A stretch of DNA of 34,314 nt. Source: an uncultured Geobacteraceae bacterium. GTDB taxonomy: Bacteria > Desulfobacterota > Desulfuromonadia > Geobacterales > Pseudopelobacteraceae. A program made the translations under genes and the position numbers. A model generated the notes under the pieces. It did no database searches. It was not told where the DNA came from and worked only from the letters and a program-made list of their open reading frames with translations. Location: the NCBI GenBank assembly GCA_903958085.1, contig CAJBRY010000313.1, forward strand, positions 1-34,314, in the 5' to 3' direction. Below are positions 31,318 to 34,314 of this stretch, piece after piece. How positions within the stretch are numbered: position 1 is the stretch's first letter; every line of letters begins with the position of its first letter.

Positions 31318-33987
31318 GTGCCTGGAAAGCAAAGCCGTCTGTTCGAATTCATATCAAAGTTTCCACGACTGATTTTGACTGTATCTGTCGTTCTCTCTGC
31401 CATTTCTGTCATTTACACGGCGACAAACATGAAGTTTCTGACCGGCCGCGATGATCTGATGCCGAGAAACGCAAGCTTCCAGGTTGATTATCGTGCCTAT
31501 CGCGCGGAATTTGGCGATCAGGAGGAAATCGTAGCCGTAATCGAGTCGGATGATGCAGCAAAATCAACCCGGGCAGCAGACGCACTTTATGCCGCGCTCA
31601 AAAAGGAACAGGGAGTTTTCAGGGATGTTTTCTATCCAGGCGGACTTCCCTTTTTTCGCCGTAACGGCCTGTTGTTTATGCCGCTGGACGACATCAGGAA
31701 ACTTGGAAAAACTTTAACAATGGCTGCTCCTGTTCTCAAGGACCTTGCCGCCGCTCCATCCGTTCAGACACTATTTAGCAGCCTTACGAATCAGATTGAC
31801 AATTATCTGAAATCTGAAGATTCAACATCTCTGGCAAGCCTCACCTTTATGCTTTCAACTCTGGATCAGGGATTCAAGGCATTTGATGGCAAAAGCAGCG
31901 CACTTTCCATGGACTCTTTTCTTAAAGGTAGCGGTGGAAGTTCTCCGTCCATGCTTGAGAGCGCCGGAAAACAGCAGATCTTAACAATGCTGCCGATTAA
32001 GTCTGAAGGGAGTTTTGTCGCTTCAGAAAAGTCGATAAAGAGAGCCAAAGAGGCACTCTCTGAAATCCTCAATAAACCGGAGTTCAAAGGAGTCACTGGC
32101 GGACTTACCGGCGTACCTGTCCTTGAATATGAAGAGATGGACTCCAGTCAGCGCGACATGAGCGTTGCGACCGTCCTGTCTCTCATCCTCACCGTTATTC
32201 TACTGCTTTTCGCCTTTCGAGGCCTCCTGAATGTTGTATCCGCAATGGTTACTCTTATAGTTGCAATTTCCCTTTCTTTGGGCTTTGCAACCATTGCTGT
32301 CGGGCATCTGAATATCCTCTCAATGGTCTTTGCAGTTATGCTCATCGGGCTTGGAATTGAATACAGCATCCAGGTAGTCCTCCGCTATCAGGAAGAGCTT
32401 ACTTTGCATAAGAATCATAAATCAGCACTCGAAACTTCTCTGAATGTAAATATCAGCTCTATCATTATGGCCGCTGCCACAACAGCTCTGGCTTTTGTAA
32501 CTTTTGTGCTCACCGACTTTAAAGGTATAGCTGAGCTCGGTATTATCGCTGCGGGTGGAATTGTGATTTGTGTCATTTCCACGTTCACTGTTCTGCCAGC
32601 CATGCTGATTCTGATGGAGAAATTCAGAAAGATCTCTTCGCCGCCTGCCAGAATTGATCAATATGAAGGAGAAACAATACCTTCGAAAAGTTTCATTTAT
32701 GGCATTTTTTCAAAACCAATAACTATTATCGCGACAACGATGATTCTTTCATTGGCCTGTCTCTACCCCACTTTTTCCATGCGTTTTGATTACAACCTTA
32801 TGAACCTCCAGGCCAAGGGGCTGCAATCGGTTGAATATGCCTACAAACTGATGCGAAGCAAGGAAAACTCCGGCTATTTTGCAGTAGTAACGGCAAAGGA
32901 CGTCGCTGAGGCTGAAATGCTTTCAAAACAGCTGGAAAAACTTCCTTCCGTCGATCATGTTGTCAGCAAACTGACTTTTGTTCCGGAACAGCAGAGAGAA
33001 AAACTTACAGAATTGGCGGCACTCCGCAACATTATGGATGAGATCAAACCTGTGCCGTATGAAGAGAACCTTCAGGTTATGGCGCTTCCAGCCGTTTTTG
33101 AAAAATTTCGTGACCGGGTGGAGAGGTTATATAATGAACTCAATCGACGTAAGGCTCCTGAAGCAAAGCCAGTGGGCGCTTTTCTGGCAACTCTGGATGG
33201 TTTTTTCAAAACTCTCGAAGCGGAAAAAGATAAGAATGCTCTCGGAATGCTGCGAAATTTCCAGGGTGGAATGTTTGCAGAACTACCGGCTAAACTTTTA
33301 TTGCTGAAAGAGAGTTTCGGAGCTGTGGAAATATCTGAGAGTGACGTACCTGTCGAACTTAAGCAGCGTTTTATAGGTAAAAACGGTAAATTGCTTCTAC
33401 AGGTGGCAGCAAAGAAGGAAATTTTCGAGAGGGAACCGTTGGAAGAATTCGTTATGCAGGTCAAGAGTGTAGCACCCAACGCCACCGGAGAACCGGTTAT
33501 GGTTTATGAGTCGCTTACAGTTCTGCGAGATGCCTATTTAAAAGCTTTCATATACGCATTTGTCGGCATAATAATTCTACTGCTGATAAATTTCAGAAGC
33601 ATCCGTTACGCACTGCTCGGCACGCTTCCTCTGGCTGTCGGCCTGTTGCTTATGATTGGCGGTATGCGTTTGATCGGAATATGCTTCAATTCCGCAAATA
33701 TTATTGTACTTCCGCTGATTTTGGGCATTGGAATTGACTCTGCAATATACATTTTAAACAGGTATCGCCTGGGAGAAGAAACCCCTGGAGAAGTGGCAGT
33801 CAGCAGCGCCGGAGTCGGTGTTTTTCTGAATGCCCTGACTATCCTGTTCAGCTTTGGCGCTCTAATGGTTGCGCATCATCAGGGGGTGTTCAGCATCGGC
33901 GCGGTAATGTCACTGGGGATGGCAGCAAGTGTGGCGTCCTTTTTGATTTTTCTGCCTGCACTGCTTTCTCTTTGGGGAAAGCGCTGA
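31318..33987 (+). CDS. hpnN: hopanoid-associated RND transporter, HpnN-like (MMPL family)
   Basis: 889 residues from GTG 31318, with AAAGGAG 5 bases ahead. RND/MMPL topology: helix about 16-36, a periplasmic loop with GRDDLMPRNASFQVDYRAYRAEFG, cut here to DDLMPRNASF, and LPFFRRNGLLFMPLDDI; a block of five helices (about 278-430) with LGIEYSIQVVLRYQEE; helix about 455-475; a second loop with NLQAKGLQSVEYA; and a second five-helix block (about 735-885) with LGIGIDSAIYILNRYR. The F-x-x-x-D-D-L-I/M-P opening and the RRNGLL text are HpnN-like. HpnN moves hopanoids to the outer membrane. No other hpn gene is in view, so a generic MMPL exporter cannot be fully excluded. It ends 1 base before the converging sulfatase-like gene's stop. 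Confidence 0.82.
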   Translation: MPGKQSRLFEFISKFPRLILTVSVVLSAISVIYTATNMKFLTGRDDLMPRNASFQVDYRAYRAEFGDQEEIVAVIESDDAAKSTRAADALYAALKKEQGVFRDVFYPGGLPFFRRNGLLFMPLDDIRKLGKTLTMAAPVLKDLAAAPSVQTLFSSLTNQIDNYLKSEDSTSLASLTFMLSTLDQGFKAFDGKSSALSMDSFLKGSGGSSPSMLESAGKQQILTMLPIKSEGSFVASEKSIKRAKEALSEILNKPEFKGVTGGLTGVPVLEYEEMDSSQRDMSVATVLSLILTVILLLFAFRGLLNVVSAMVTLIVAISLSLGFATIAVGHLNILSMVFAVMLIGLGIEYSIQVVLRYQEELTLHKNHKSALETSLNVNISSIIMAAATTALAFVTFVLTDFKGIAELGIIAAGGIVICVISTFTVLPAMLILMEKFRKISSPPARIDQYEGETIPSKSFIYGIFSKPITIIATTMILSLACLYPTFSMRFDYNLMNLQAKGLQSVEYAYKLMRSKENSGYFAVVTAKDVAEAEMLSKQLEKLPSVDHVVSKLTFVPEQQREKLTELAALRNIMDEIKPVPYEENLQVMALPAVFEKFRDRVERLYNELNRRKAPEAKPVGAFLATLDGFFKTLEAEKDKNALGMLRNFQGGMFAELPAKLLLLKESFGAVEISESDVPVELKQRFIGKNGKLLLQVAAKKEIFEREPLEEFVMQVKSVAPNATGEPVMVYESLTVLRDAYLKAFIYAFVGIIILLLINFRSIRYALLGTLPLAVGLLLMIGGMRLIGICFNSANIIVLPLILGIGIDSAIYILNRYRLGEETPGEVAVSSAGVGVFLNALTILFSFGALMVAHHQGVFSIGAVMSLGMAASVASFLIFLPALLSLWGKR

Positions 33988-34314
33988 TCAGTTTTTTTGA
34001 CGGTTCAGACGGTTCTTGTAGATATAATTTGTTCCCTGAATATACGCCAAAGCTTCCATCAAAAGATCTTCCTGCGGCTTTATTTCGGTAGTTGCACCAT
34101 CCTTACGGACAAAACTGAAATAATCAGCCTCTTTTTTCGGACCAAGAACAAGAAGCTTGTCATCATGAATAAAGCCGAGTTTCTGGTACGTCGATATAAA
34201 CGCACGATCTGTCCATTTGTCTTCTGTCAAAATATCTTTGCCGATAAACGCACTTGAATATTTTGCCTTGAGCAGACCAAGTACAGTTGGAGCAACATCG
34301 ATCTGGCTCATCAT
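33988..34314 (-). CDS. LtaS/MdoB-type sulfatase-fold protein, C-terminal part (5' partial)
   Basis: The last 108 residues of a larger protein whose beginning lies past the right edge. SQIDVAPTVLGLLKAKYSSAFIGKDIL, cut to SQIDVAPTVLGLL, then RAFISTYQKLGFIHDDKLLVLGPKK are the C-terminal text of lipoteichoic-acid-synthase or phosphoglycerol-transferase type proteins (alkaline phosphatase superfamily). The Met pair at the edge is internal by family alignment, not a start. In a Gram-negative context such enzymes decorate glycans or lipids with phosphoglycerol or phosphoethanolamine. The catalytic Thr and metal ligands are outside the window. It converges on hpnN. Confidence 0.8.
   Translation of the reverse strand: MMSQIDVAPTVLGLLKAKYSSAFIGKDILTEDKWTDRAFISTYQKLGFIHDDKLLVLGPKKEADYFSFVRKDGATTEIKPQEDLLMEALAYIQGTNYIYKNRLNRQKN

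Noticed and set aside
1-34314. CRISPR arrays, tRNA or rRNA genes, IS elements, integrases
   Set aside because: No regularly spaced repeats, cloverleaf-like sequence, rRNA text, transposase or integrase motifs were seen in either strand.

Overview
The window looks like chromosomal DNA from a Gram-negative, hopanoid-making anaerobe-type bacterium, most likely a relative of Geobacter/Trichlorobacter (Desulfuromonadota). This rests on the HpnN-type RND protein at the right end, the style of the GGVAHDFNN hybrid histidine kinases, the many outer-membrane and lipoprotein signals, and moderate GC content. The species assignment is inference; no rRNA or other marker gene is present.

Left part (1-5040): the end of a tiny membrane-anchored protein, a 343-bp AT-rich gap, then a tight five-gene operon. 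Its genes overlap by 4-8 bases and encode a periplasmic repeat-like protein, a LolD/MacB-type ATPase, an FtsX/MacB-type permease, a LolA-like carrier and an outer-membrane beta-barrel. Together they could form an envelope-spanning export route for a lipid or lipoprotein cargo.

Middle (5041-16123, all + strand): mostly small membrane or single-domain genes. These are a DUF3592 protein, a lipoprotein followed by twin palindromic repeats, two similar two-helix membrane proteins flanking an AT-rich GNAT-cupin fusion, a LytS/LytR-type two-component pair, a flavodoxin-fold quinone reductase, a four-helix protein and a NapH-like 4Fe-4S membrane protein. They are followed by a TfoX-N protein, a small predicted outer-membrane protein, an alpha/beta hydrolase split by one in-frame TAA, and GyrI-like, DUF1801 and EVE domain proteins.

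Right part (16202-31055, all - strand): two ABC-F translation ATPases, a small protein with a ParB-like tail, an orphan LivK-type binding protein, and a probable five-gene signalling operon. That operon is two orphan family-3 binding proteins followed by three hybrid histidine kinases; two of the kinases share near-identical kinase-receiver halves but have different sensors. Each ABC-F locus is preceded by the same leader: a shared promoter-like pair of blocks, then a terminator-like hairpin with an identical 17-base 3' arm and U tract, only 16-28 bases before the start codon. This repeated leader is the most notable regulatory signal in the window.

Far right: hpnN (+) converges with zero gap on the C-terminal end of an LtaS/MdoB-type sulfatase-fold protein (-) that continues past the window. 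No tRNA, rRNA, CRISPR array, IS transposase or integrase was recognised.
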